A stretch of DNA of 64,000 nucleotides from Crotophaga sulcirostris (lineage: Eukaryota; Chordata; Aves; Cuculiformes; Crotophagidae). The translations under genes were made by a program, and so were the position numbers. Below are positions 11,784 to 22,928 of the stretch, in pieces. Within the stretch, counting starts at the first letter, position 1. Each line of letters starts with the position of its first letter. The notes under the pieces are model-generated. The model did not search any database and was not told the origin of the DNA. It saw nothing but the letters and a program-made list of their open reading frames with translations. Location of the stretch: NCBI GenBank assembly GCA_013397455.1, contig VYZB01000373.1, forward strand, positions 177,276-241,275, written 5' to 3'.

Positions 11784-13597
11784 TTTTTCTGAGAAGCTAA
11801 AAAAATTCAGAAGCCTTTAGTACCAGGTGGGGTCAGGTGGTCCCACGTTAGCCTGTTTGAATTAGCACATCAGATGGGTATATCTGGCTCCCAGGATAAA
11901 AGTTTTACAAAATGGTTTAAAAAAATCATAATAATAATAATCTGTGATGAGCTTTGCTACGGAGTGACCTGAATTTTGCTCCTGCTTCAGTGGGTTTTCT
12001 ATGGAGTTGTCTTGGTAGCATTCTGCCGTTATCAGTCTAGAAGTAGTTTTGTCGCTGACTTGTCTCTTCGATTTGTGTTCGAGAGTAGCGTTCACTGACA
12101 TGAATGTAGAGTACCAAGAATGTAGGAAACATGTGATGAGAGAGCCAAGTCCTCACTGGTGACCTTTCCAAGGAAACCAGGGCAGGGAGCACATACAACC
12201 TGTGCTTTTCTTTTTAGTTCAACAACTATGGTTTTTGACAAAGTACCAAACTTGGAGAGATTTCTCCTGCAAAACACTAATTTAATAGTGGTCGGTACTG
12301 CAGAAGTGCACATGGAGGCTTAACAAAAATAATGGGAAGTGGGAAATCCAGGGGAATATTGGTGTCAGACATATTAATGTTGTATTACTGACACCTGAGT
12401 TTACAAGTGTTGGATTAATGACTGGGAGTAATAAGTACTAACAGTACATGTTATAACCAACCCTGGTACTCCCGACACCGTTTGATTCAAAGCCAAATGC
12501 TGCTTGTGTATAAATCAAATCAATTGAAAAATAGCCATCGCTTATCCACTTCTGCATGACTACCAACTTTAAGCTTTACTGATTTTAATACACTACTAAA
12601 TTATTTATCAAACCTCATGGCATTATGAATTGAAGTGCGACTTAACTTTAAAGCCATAAGGGTATAAACCAGCACCTGGCTCTTAAAATTATGCTGGACC
12701 TGTTCCTCTCCCTGGGCCTTTGAGCTAGTCTGGGCATTTACACCTTGTTGGAGGGGAGCTAAAATACTGCTACTTTGGCTGATATAAAAATTAGTGAGGT
12801 TTTATTTAGCTGGGGACTTGCTCCCCGGAGGGGTTTGGCGGGGTCTTGGTATAAAGGAGAAAAAGACCCCTCATATTTTATACCTATTTTGCTTAGATTT
12901 AAGTGGCTTAGATGAGTGCCAGAATGTGAAGATGCAAATTCTCTTTATTTACTTGCCTTTTGTACTGAAAATATAAGAAGCAGAAGGGATTCTGTTGTGA
13001 TACAGCTGTTTTCCACCATTGAGCAAAATGTTTCTAAATTTCCTCCTTTTTTTCCAATTTTTTAAAGATCATGAAATGAAGGACACACGCTTCAAAAGTC
13101 CTTTTATACAGAATTAGCTTTATAAAACCAAAAAAAGAGCAAAGAGAAAATGCTTGGACAACTCCTAGAAACAACTCGCACCGTTTTGAAAACCCTGTTG
13201 TTAGCGATGTCTCCTCTTCAATAGATTTTTTTAGACTTTTTTTTCAACGTTACTTAAGAGAGCAAGTTTTCTTGGTGGTTTACATTTCTGATGATGGCTT
13301 GAGAGATGCATAGCACTTGATTCTTCCAATGTGGGGCAAAGACTTTCCATAACTGGGACGGTGTGTGGTACCTGAGTATGCACAGAAGTGTCTGCAACAC
13401 TGCAAAAGATGGAATTTAAGAATATCAAAACAAAAAAAGCAGAAGAGAAACAGAGCTTAATGCAACTTTGTACATTCTTTCGGCATGCAGGCATAAACAT
13501 GGTAGTCGCAGCACATTTCCTATGGACTAGTGACGTGAGAACCGTGGCAGTTCATTGTATAACACTGTACAGCAGCAATAGGCTTTTTCCTTACTAA

Positions 13598-13603
13598 AAT
13601 AAA
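13598..13603 (+). terminator. Candidate poly(A) signal AATAAA, proximal
   Basis: This is a canonical hexamer about 1.8 kb after the stop codon. It is followed after about 15-20 bases by GT/T-rich sequence (CAGTGGTTTCC), as expected of a downstream element. Confidence 0.45.
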
Positions 13604-14724
13604 GCGTAAGACCAGTGGTTTCCATCCCTGCTTTAAGTCCCTAAGTTTTTCTTTCCTCTCCAGCTAAAACAGATGTCGTAACTGAAACGGATTCTTGCTT
13701 TGGGACAACCTTTCTCTTTGTAGCATCCAGTCCTTTGGTTGTGGCTCGTACAAATAGATCTTTTGGGGATGACTTTCCTCTGCTCTCACAGAATGCAAGA
13801 CGTAATTTACAGTAGCGCAGGCTACTGTAGGTTTGCTAGCCACTTGCACCCATTTTGCTTAGGTGCAGGTAACTGGCACCGACACACATGTGCATGCACC
13901 CGCATGCGCACCTGCACAAGCCCTGGGCACAACTGCATCCTGAACTGGGTTGCAGGCTTGTTCTGGCTGGGAAATAACCCTCTGCCTTTTTACAGACAGG
14001 CAGATCAGTCCCACCATCTGGTTCAGTACGTGGCTGCGCAGATGAGTGTCATCACAACAGAGGAGAGAGTGCAGGGGTTGACCTGGGTGGTAGCTGAGGA
14101 CCTGCAGCTGAAGGCATCTTGCACCCCTTGTACTGTATTAGGGGTTCATGGTAGAGGGGCGGACGCAATCTGAATTGGCCTAAGGGCTGTGAAAGATTGA
14201 CTCCACAAGGCTCAATGCAGAACTGTGCTTTGGGTGGCAGTGGGATGGGCAGGAATTCATGAAATGAGGAAACACTGCAAGATCCAGTGCTTGTAATGGC
14301 ATACAGGAGGTTGTAATATGTGCTGCACTCTGCTGCATTTCCCTGCATATTGATTGAATTGTTCATGAGCGGTTGAGCATTGAAATGGTTACAAGCAAAC
14401 ATAAAGCTGTAAATTATGTAGATATATTTTCTGTATTCACTAACTCACTTTTTCTTTGGAATGCCGTATACCATTTGGGTGATCTCCATACCAGACTGCA
14501 AGTGCTGAACAGCTGGTGGGGCCTTCTGCGACTCCCACTCCTGCAAAATTCCCACTGAAGCCAACAAGATGATGTTCAAATGGGACCTGCAGGACCAGGC
14601 ACTCCAGGGGGTGCATGAGGCTTGGTCCTGCAGAGAGCTGAGCACTCTTGTCCCCTCTCACTTTGCTGCGAGACAAATGTGTTGAGCCCTGCTGCCGAAC
14701 TGAAGTGCGACCAGGCAGCACGAG

Positions 14725-14730
14725 AATAAA
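14725..14730 (+). terminator. Candidate poly(A) signal AATAAA, distal
   Basis: This is a canonical hexamer about 2.9 kb after the stop codon. It is followed at 14763-14770 by TGTGTGTT, a good GU-rich downstream element. On context it is slightly better than the proximal one. Confidence 0.45.
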
Positions 14731-14750
14731 CTGGAATTTTATACACAGAT

Positions 14751-17700
14751 AATTTAATTTAGATGTGTGTTAAATGTGAATGAGCATTGATATAGAATGT
14801 ATTTTATCAGAAAATATTGATTGCTTACTTTGACCAAATACATTTCTGTATTACCATGTTACTTGTTCCGTACTTAAACGTCGCAAGGGATGCGGAACTA
14901 GTTGAGTTGTATTACAAAGTGGGTTTATATTTTATTTGTATTTTATCTTTGTCTCACTCCCACTACATATTGAGGTTAGTAGCCATTCAGTAATTAGCCT
15001 GGGGTAGCATTACCCAGTGGCTGAGCTGTCAGACTGAGGCACAAGATTTGAGAACATGTGCATGGGGACTCGGTGAGAAAATGTGTATCCTCTGCCATTG
15101 CCTTGCCTTGAGCTTTAGGTGGATCTTTGCAGCTGGCTTCCAGTTGTGTATCCAGGCCTCCATGAAATTCAGTGGGAGCACAGTAACTCCTTTGAAGGTC
15201 CTGCCTTAAACCTTTTGTAAAAGGGGCCATTAGTATTATTTGCCCACCAATGTATAAAGAGCTTTTAGGTCTGTGGGTAAAAAGAGGTGGGTGTTACCAT
15301 TACTCAAAGCAAACCATAAGTGAAAGGACACAGAAGAGTCTCCTTTCTCCTCCCTTGCCTTTCTCTCACAGGCATTTTGTGCTCTAGCTGAATATAAAGA
15401 TACCAGAGAAGAGCCTCTTGCAGAACTTGAATATGAGTTGCATGAACGCAGTGAGCTGATTGCTGCTTGGGGGATGAGAAATACGTGGGAAGCCAGAGGG
15501 AAGAGCAGATTTCAGGTAACAAATGGTTTGGGTAGCAGAGGCAAGAGTGAGAAGGGCCCCTTTGAGAGAGATGCTGGGATTTCTGAGACAGCCCAAACCA
15601 TCCTGCCCAGGATCTGCTTATTGAACCTGTGCAGTTTATAAAAAACTGCTCTGGAAATTACTGGGGCTTTGAGCTCAGTTATGTTTTTCCAGTAGAGTCC
15701 TGCCTGATGAATGCATTGAGATGGTGAGGGAGGAAGGGATGGAGAAAAGGCAAAGTAAAAAGCCTCCTTCTCTCTTCCCCAACGTTATTATTTATGATAT
15801 TGTGTGAATAGGTAGGAGCAGCAGTTGGGGAGCAGAAAGGTGCTGTATTCGGTGTGCAGTAACATCTCTTCAAAGGATTTGCTCATGAGAGAAAAAAATG
15901 GCAGACTGTTCCCTTGTAGAAACAGGAATGTTGTACCCCGGGCATGATGATCTGAACCCTACCAGACTTCAGCTCCACCTCTTGCCCTGCTCTGCACTGT
16001 TTTCCAGACAGTTTCCCTCTGTGTATAGTGCTGTGCCTTTGAAAGTGTCATGCTTGTAAGAATTGTCACTTTTGATGGGAATAGCCACAGTTGGTTTTCC
16101 TCCATCAGTGACCTGCATGATAGCTGCTGCATCTTGGCATGTCCCATGTAAGGTGTGCTGTGTGAGGTGGCTGGGGGCAGCGGGGAGGGGTTTGTGCTAC
16201 AGCATTGCTGATTAGGTAACTGCCCTTTCCCCCTCTGCAAGCTGGGACATGAGTCTGTGACAGCAGAAGTGATTGCAATATCATTGTGGACATTGCTTTG
16301 GAAAGCTTCCAAGTGGGACAGATTCCCAGTCTCTTTCAACATTTTTCCTGATCTTTCACTGGGATCCAGAGCTGAAGTCTGCGGCTATTTTACTGACAGT
16401 CAGATTTAGGTGTGGCAGGAGGCAAGGTTACCACTTCATCCATCGTGACCTTGTGTCCACCCTTTCCCTGTGTCCATCCTTCCATCTTTGTTCTTCTTAG
16501 TAATTCCTACTCCCAGAAGAGGGGAAGCAGAGGATGAGGGGGAGAAACACCTTTTGCCCACAGTTTGCAGCCAGATGCATCAGTGAGAGCAACAGTTCAG
16601 CACAGGCAGCACCTTCTCACAGGTGGATGAGATGGCGAGGGAGATGTATTATCCTTTGAGGACCCAGGAGTGGGCTATGCCACACAGAGGTTACGCAGAA
16701 GAGAGCAGTTGTTTTAGGTGCCAAACCCAAGATCCTTTTAGAGGGAGCAATGCCTAGCTAAATAACCCAGTGTCGGAAAATCATGACCCATTGAGGCTTT
16801 CCAGGCTGGACATCCAGAAAATGCGACGTCTCTGGCTGCCAGTCACTGGAGAGCCTGGCCCAGCCTGTGGGGCTTGCTCTTAGTGCTGGCTGGTTTCAGT
16901 CTGGCCACAGGACATGGGAAATTAGGAAGGATCCTTTCAGGGGCTCTAGCTGGATGCTGCTTTGTGCAAATTGCTGACCAAAGGGAAATTCTTTGTTTAA
17001 TCTGTTTAATTCTGGCTGGACTTCCTCTCCTCCCCAGTAGCCAGCTGCAGCTGGGAAGCCTTTGCATGACAGCCAGGCAGCGACTCTGGGCAGCAGCTCT
17101 TAGATCCTGTAACAAGCTGAGCTTGAGGTGCTCCCTGCAGGGTCACCACGGAGCTGAAGGCTTAGGGATGTCACTTCCAAGGCAGATTAAAAAAAGAGAT
17201 TCCTTTAATGTGGGCCTTACCTCTGATAGGAAAGACTCTTGAGGGCAGACCCTGTCACCTCAGGGTTTTTTTGACTTCTTCTGAGACTTACTTTGTTGCA
17301 TCATTGATATCTGATGTCTGTGCAGATGTATGAAGGAAACCTCTTTACTTACCCACGATCACCCATTCGCCAAAATATCATTTACGTGGTTTACGTTTGA
17401 CTTTTTTCTCATTGCTGATTTTTTTTTTTAAGAAAGACAGTCCCTAAAGGTGCATCTGCATTTTTGCAAAACCCACTTTCTACAGAGCTGCGTAGCACTT
17501 GCACTGTCAGCACGAGCTTGGTCATAGACAAATACACAGATTAACAAAAAGTGCATTTGTTTGTCTGCAGAAGAAAACTTCTTTGAACAAGTTACTGCTG
17601 ACTACAGTCAAGCTCACTGGTTTCGTGTAAAATACATGGAACTTTGAAACTTCCTTTCTGTACCAACATGCTGATGCTCATATGGGCAAAGATCAGTGGT

Positions 17701-20700
17701 AACGCTGCATGTGATGGATGTCTGCTTTCACCTTCAGGGCTGGTGGTGCAAGTGTCAGCTCTGGATTTCAGTCAATGCAATTTTTTGGTTTTGTCAAGCT
17801 TTCCTTTACTACTGCAGGGACCAGTCAGACCTCAGCACGTCAAGCAGAAACCATGTTGCACCACACCACGCAAAGGCTGTCTTTGGTGTGCTTTCCACCA
17901 AGGCTAGAAGACTTCCCTGTCTTTGGTACTACAAAGCTGTGAAATGAGTCTCCAAAAGACGTTGCCCTTATGTTCAATGCTTTAAAAGGTGTAAACCTTC
18001 AGTGGAGCCCTGCCTTTCTTCTGATCCTTCTCCTTCCTCTCCTACCACTGAGGCATCAAATCCAGCACTGTTGTTACACCACAAGTTTGCCATTAAAGAG
18101 CTTACCAAACTCTGATGACTGATGGGGTCTTTTCTCTGTGAGCAAAATCAACGAAATGGGAATTTTGAGGGACTGAAACATGGCTACAATGCACGTGACA
18201 AAGGGAATGGGAGGCTTGCTTTTCCTGGGCAGTGTTGATGCTTGGTAGGATGAACATGGTATTTGCAGGTGTAAGGAGGAGAAAATTATTTCATTTGAGC
18301 TTTGGGCACTGCAGAGTAAGCCCTGATTTGTAGGACAGGACCCAGAATCACTGGGTGGTTTGGTTTGGTGCAGTCTGAGGTGATGGATTTGCTGTAAGAA
18401 GATGGGAATTGATGGTAGTATTTGTGGATGAGCAAATATTTCAGACCTTTCAGGTCTTCTTCTATTTTGCACAAATTAGGGAGACATCTGTTCTAATTAA
18501 ACCATATATAACGATGAAGAAATGAAAATTAGTGGCTCTGTTCAGCTCAGTTGTCTCTTTAAATACTGCACTTTTAATTGCCACTTTGATATCTTCTCAC
18601 CCTGATTACAGTGATGGAACACTTCTCATCGTTACCTGTTGTTGTCTGTGTGTTGAAGAACGTCTTCCAGCCTCTGGAAGAGCAAGAGCTTTAACTTAGC
18701 ACTTCACCTTGTATTTTTGGCATTTCCCAGGGCACGAGTCCTGAGTAGGAGCGTGCCAATTACGTGTCCTGCGGTGTCTGTAAAGCCATTTCTGTGGTGG
18801 TGGAGTGCCTGCCAGGACTGACTGCGTTGTGTTGGTTCACAGTCCTGGCAACACAAGCTCCGCAGCCCTTTGAGAGACCTTTGCGTGTGGTGGAAGCCAC
18901 TGTGACAGTTAGGCTTTGGCTAGCAGCTGCTTTTGTGGAAGAGGCAATGGTCCCAGCACATGTTCAGCTACTTGGAGCCTGCTGCCTGCTCAGGTCTGCT
19001 GGATGGACTTCTTTCTGAGTCAGAAGGTCGAGTGAACTTCAACAGTTTAGATAGCAGCTCTCTGCTAATATGCACCTCAGCCCAGGGACAATAAATTGTC
19101 CTGCTGTGGTGGGGAGCTCCCATACAAAGTGGTGGCTGCAGCTGGGGACACTTCCACGTGCGTAGCTTTTGCCTTTGTCCAGGTCTGTCCACACTCCAGC
19201 TCTCCAGAGTAATGTCAGTCCTTCCCCAAGTCAAGAAATTGGGGGATTCCAGGGATATGGTAGATTTGGCTTTGTATCAGGGAGAACAGACCCACGAGGG
19301 GTATGCAGTTTGTGTTGCCTCTGTAGGGTCCTGCCTAATGCTTTGTCTCCCACCACAGTCGTCCTCAAGCAGAGTCAGCTGGAAAATAGAGTTACCTGCC
19401 TCAGCAGCTCCATGTGCTGTTTGAAGGAGCACATCAGATTTTACACTTTCTTTCTACAAGTCTTTGCATTCTTTGTTCTCTGCCAAAGTCTTGCTTCCAC
19501 AATTTGTTTCAGTGAGTGATGAAATACCATAAAAACACACATTTAACTTTATTTCCAGTGCCTAGGTGTATGCATCTGTGCTCTTCACTGAGTAGTCCTG
19601 TAGCAGTGACACCAAGGCATGGCTTTTATACCTTTTATTAGACAAACCGATACCAAAGGGATTAAAAGCCACAAGCTCCCAAGTGCTTCTTCATGCTGAA
19701 ATAAAAGCAGCGATTGGATGGGGCAGTCTAATAGCAGGTAATATCTCTCCACAGCAACCCTACCTTGCTTGCACACTTTTCTTAAGGTATTGCTGCTGTA
19801 ATGGTGTGATGGAAGAGGCAGCATTGGAGCCAGGGTTTTATTTACAGCCTCTAGTAGTGCTGAAGGGCCCAGAAGGGGGTGTCAGCTATGTTATACCCAC
19901 CACAGGGCTCCTTAAGAGGAGGTGAAGGGCTGTACCATGGCAGGAGCTTTGAAGCCTTTATGCTTTTGGGTTTGTAGCGGTCCCCTAGAGGTCAGCAGAG
20001 CATAAATTTTGAAGCATCGCGAGCCGTTCATAGCAGTAGCGTTGTGGGAATGATAAAAGCAAATTTGCTGCCGGCCTGCCAGACCCTGCTTTTGCTCTCT
20101 TGCAACTTCAGTTGTTGCTGGAGAAGGGTTCAGACTGGGAAAAGAAGGAATTGGCTCATGGGACAAAAAGTCCTGCTGTGGAGAAGGATGGGCTGAGATC
20201 TTGCCATGGAGCGAGACCATGGGGAGGAGTGGGCAGAAGCAGCCCCTGAAGATGGTACCAGCATTGTCAAAACTGTGCAGGGCAGTGGGAGCTGGTGCCT
20301 ACACCTCTTGGTCCTGATGGTACCCAGCCCTCCTGGGGCTGTGGCTGGACTGCACTGCATCAGAAGCAACGTCACCTCAGAGTAAGCTCTTCTGCAGCCC
20401 CGCTTTGTGTGGGTGCAGCCGTGCTCCAGTGGTGCAAAGGCACAGCTGCTGGTCACACTGGTCTGCACCCAGCCCTTATCTGCCTCCCCAGTGCTATGTT
20501 GGCCTCAGCCATGCTGCAGATGCTGACCAGATACCACCTCTCTGCACGCCCAGGTCCTTGAAATCTCAACCCACTTTGCACAGACATTTGTTTTACCCAT
20601 GACCCCTGCCCTGGACTGGAGGTGGAGCTGGTTTGCCCTGGACCTTAGCCTCTGGGGTTGGAGTGGCCATGTAAGGGGACCAAGTTGTGCCATGTTCAGA

Positions 20701-21420
20701 TGACTTGAGGCTGACAAGCCCGTCGCAGACAGCCACTTCATGCCCAGTCAGCTTCCCACAGTACCAGGAGAGGGACAAGAGTTTTGGCAACAAGGCACCA
20801 GCACAGACGTAGGCTAAAGGTTGCTGAGGAGATGATGAGTCCTACCCTGTATGTGCCTGCAATCCAGGAGCTGGGCCAGACCCCAGTTCCTGCTGCCAGC
20901 CCCTGGAAACACTGGCCTTGCAGCAAGCAGCCCCAGCAGGGAGGCTCAAAACCAGAGCTGCATTTGCCTGCGGGGCACTGTCAGCACCTGCGTTACATTT
21001 CTCAGTGATGAGAAAAGGAGTTACCTTGAGTGGATGTGAGCTTGCATTCGCCCTACATACTGCTCGCCCTCTGCTCAGCTGCAGCTGCAGACTAAATAAC
21101 TGGAGCTGCAGTTGGCAAAACATACCTCTTTCTCCCCAGTTATTCTCCTCCTCAGGGTGCCCAGGACTGTGGTTGCCTTTTTGCCTTTTGTTTAGCTGGC
21201 CACCCTCCAAGCACAGCTCTCGGTTTCTCTCTGCATCCTTAAGGACCACACGCTCAGCTCCAGCAAAGGCATTTGATGAGAACTGAGACTTGCTGGCTTC
21301 GTTCAGGCAGACACGTTACACTGGAAACACAGCGAGTCCCATGGGAAAAGAGTACCACTTCTTATCCCATCGCGCTGTCCCGTTCGGTTAATAAAAGTTA
21401 GGAAATTTTTATATTGGTTC
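14751..21420. other. Intergenic region, no gene recognised
   Basis: No exon with paired splice sites and a meaningful peptide was found on either strand. Open frames here reach about 130 codons but overlap each other on both strands and show no recognisable domain. From about 18.7 kb onward the base composition becomes richer in G+C and in CAG/CTG words. No LINE, LTR or DNA transposon was recognised in this stretch. Confidence 0.55.
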
Positions 21421-21432
21421 TTCTTGAAGTTT

Positions 21433-21560
21433 TTATTGTATTATTATTATTATCATTATTATTGTTGTTGTTGTTGTTGTTGTTGTTATTGTTATTATTA
21501 TTATTGTTGTTGTTGTTCTTGTTCTTGTTATTGTTATTACTATTGTTATATTAATTCTTG
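21433..21560. repeat. (TTA/TTG)n trinucleotide microsatellite
   Basis: About 130 bases consist almost wholly of TTATTATTA and TTGTTGTTG blocks with a few TTC triplets. The alternation of pure blocks suggests an old, interrupted tract. It creates an artificial open frame rich in Tyr and Cys which is not a gene. Confidence 0.95.
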
Positions 21561-22446
21561 TTTGCTGTATTTCTTTTTAGTTTCTGCAAAACCTTTGTCA
21601 GTGAGGGTTTTGAACTGCCTGTGAGTGGTGTGGCAGCACAGAGCTTCGGGAGCCAAGCCTGTGAGCATGTGCCCTGCTTTTGTCTCATGACAAAGGCTGT
21701 TAGTGGGTCATCCAGCTATCTATGGACTTCCAGGCTGCAGTGTCAAGGGTGGCATCTCCTCCACATGCTGCTGGCTATAGGAGGTGTGTGCCTCAACCTT
21801 GATGAGTCCTGCTCTGGTTTTGAGCCTCTTAAAGTCCATGTAGCAGACATCAACCAAATTGTTTATGTAAAGCCTAAATCATGAAGCACAGACCCATGGA
21901 CCCTTTCTCATCTCCATGAAATGTTTGAGCTTGATGGCAAGACAGCTTTATGGATGCAACAAGCCGTGAGCTGGAGACACCAGGTGGGCTGATGAAGCGC
22001 TTGCTGAAGCCCCTCAAACTGTGCTGCAGGATTTCCTTCCCCCTAGTCGCGATGGATGGGTATCCAGCTCTGTGGAATAGCAGGAGGCACCTTTCTGGGA
22101 ACCACCACAACAGGGCTCCTGCTAAATTCCTTTAGGCTTTGTCAATGTACAGTTTCTTTGTCGTGCCATCCAAAAAAGGGAGGGAGGGCACTGCTTGCAG
22201 AACTGGTAATGTGATCACTAGCCGAGCTGCACCAGTGCTCTCTGAACCCTCCCGAGCACACAGGAGCAGTTAATTTTAACTGATTCCATGCAATGTCCTT
22301 GTAAATAGCAGCACAGCAGCAGATCAGCAAAGATGCACACCACAAGCCCCAGGAACCTGCTTTCATGCCTCAGCGCGCAGAAGCACTCAAGAGAGAATTT
22401 AGGGATAGACATACCATCTCTGAGGTCTTCAGAAACTCGTAAGAGG

Positions 22447-22724
22447 TGTGTCCTGGGTTCACCTGGGATAGAGCTGATTTTCTTTGCCTTCTCACACTGG
22501 CCTGCCAATGAGAAGGCAGGGAGATGCAAAAGAAGCTGGGAGGGACTATAGCCAGGACAGCTGATGCAAGCTGGCCAAAGGGATATTCCATACCATAGAA
22601 CATCATGCTCAGTATATAAACTGGGGAGTTGGCTGGGGGGAGGCAGATTGCTGCTCAGGGATGGGCTAGGCGTTGGTTTCCAGGTGGTGAGCAATTGCAC
22701 TGTGTATTACGAGCTTTGTATGTT

Positions 22725-22781
<57 letters not shown>

Positions 22782-22928
22782 TTCCTTCGCTGTTCTATTA
22801 AACTGTCTTTATCCCAACCCACGAGTTTTACCTTTTTTCTCGCTCATCCTCCTCCCCATCCCACCACATGCAGGAGTGAGTGAGAAATTGCATGGTGCTT
22901 TGTTGCTGGCTGGGGCCAAACCATGATG
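22447..22928 (+). mobile_element. Solo LTR of an avian ERVL-like endogenous retrovirus
   Basis: The block begins TGTGTCCTGGGTTCA and ends near GGGGCCAAACCATGATG. In between it has the parts of an LTR in order: a TATA box TATATAAA at 22613-22620, a triplet microsatellite (22725-22781), a poly(A) signal ATTAAA at 22797-22802, and a T/C-rich U5. I recognise the overall wording as a family common in bird genomes. No primer-binding site follows and no polypurine tract clearly precedes it, so it is best read as a solo LTR left by recombination. The final dinucleotide is mutated from the expected CA, so the right edge is approximate by a few bases. It shares its core promoter and U5 wording with the LTR at 37.8 kb. 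Confidence 0.85.
22725..22781. repeat. (ATC)19 microsatellite inside the LTR
   Basis: Nineteen perfect ATC triplets sit between the TATA box and the poly(A) signal of the LTR. The related LTR at 37.8 kb has ATT-type triplets at the same place. A single A-T to G-C change followed by spreading of the new unit would explain the difference. It generates poly-Ser, poly-Ile and similar frames of no coding value. Confidence 0.95.

Larger units (their letters stand above)
11784..14750 (+). other. 3' untranslated region with two candidate ends
   Basis: Non-coding sequence follows the stop codon at 11783 without an obvious splice donor. Canonical AATAAA signals occur at 13598-13603 and 14725-14730, which would give 3' UTRs of about 1.84 or 2.97 kb. 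The A+T-rich stretch at 12400-12660 is typical of UTR sequence. Which signal is used, or whether both are, cannot be decided from sequence alone. Confidence 0.5.

Noticed and set aside
13877..13925. Alternating purine-pyrimidine run (CACATGTGCATGC-like) as Z-DNA
   Set aside because: Short and interrupted; not distinguishable from ordinary sequence.
21424..21624. Tyr/Cys-rich small open frame
   Set aside because: It is a translation of the (TTA/TTG)n microsatellite.
22564..22926. Frames with long poly-Ser or poly-Ile runs
   Set aside because: They are translations of the (ATC)19 microsatellite in the LTR.
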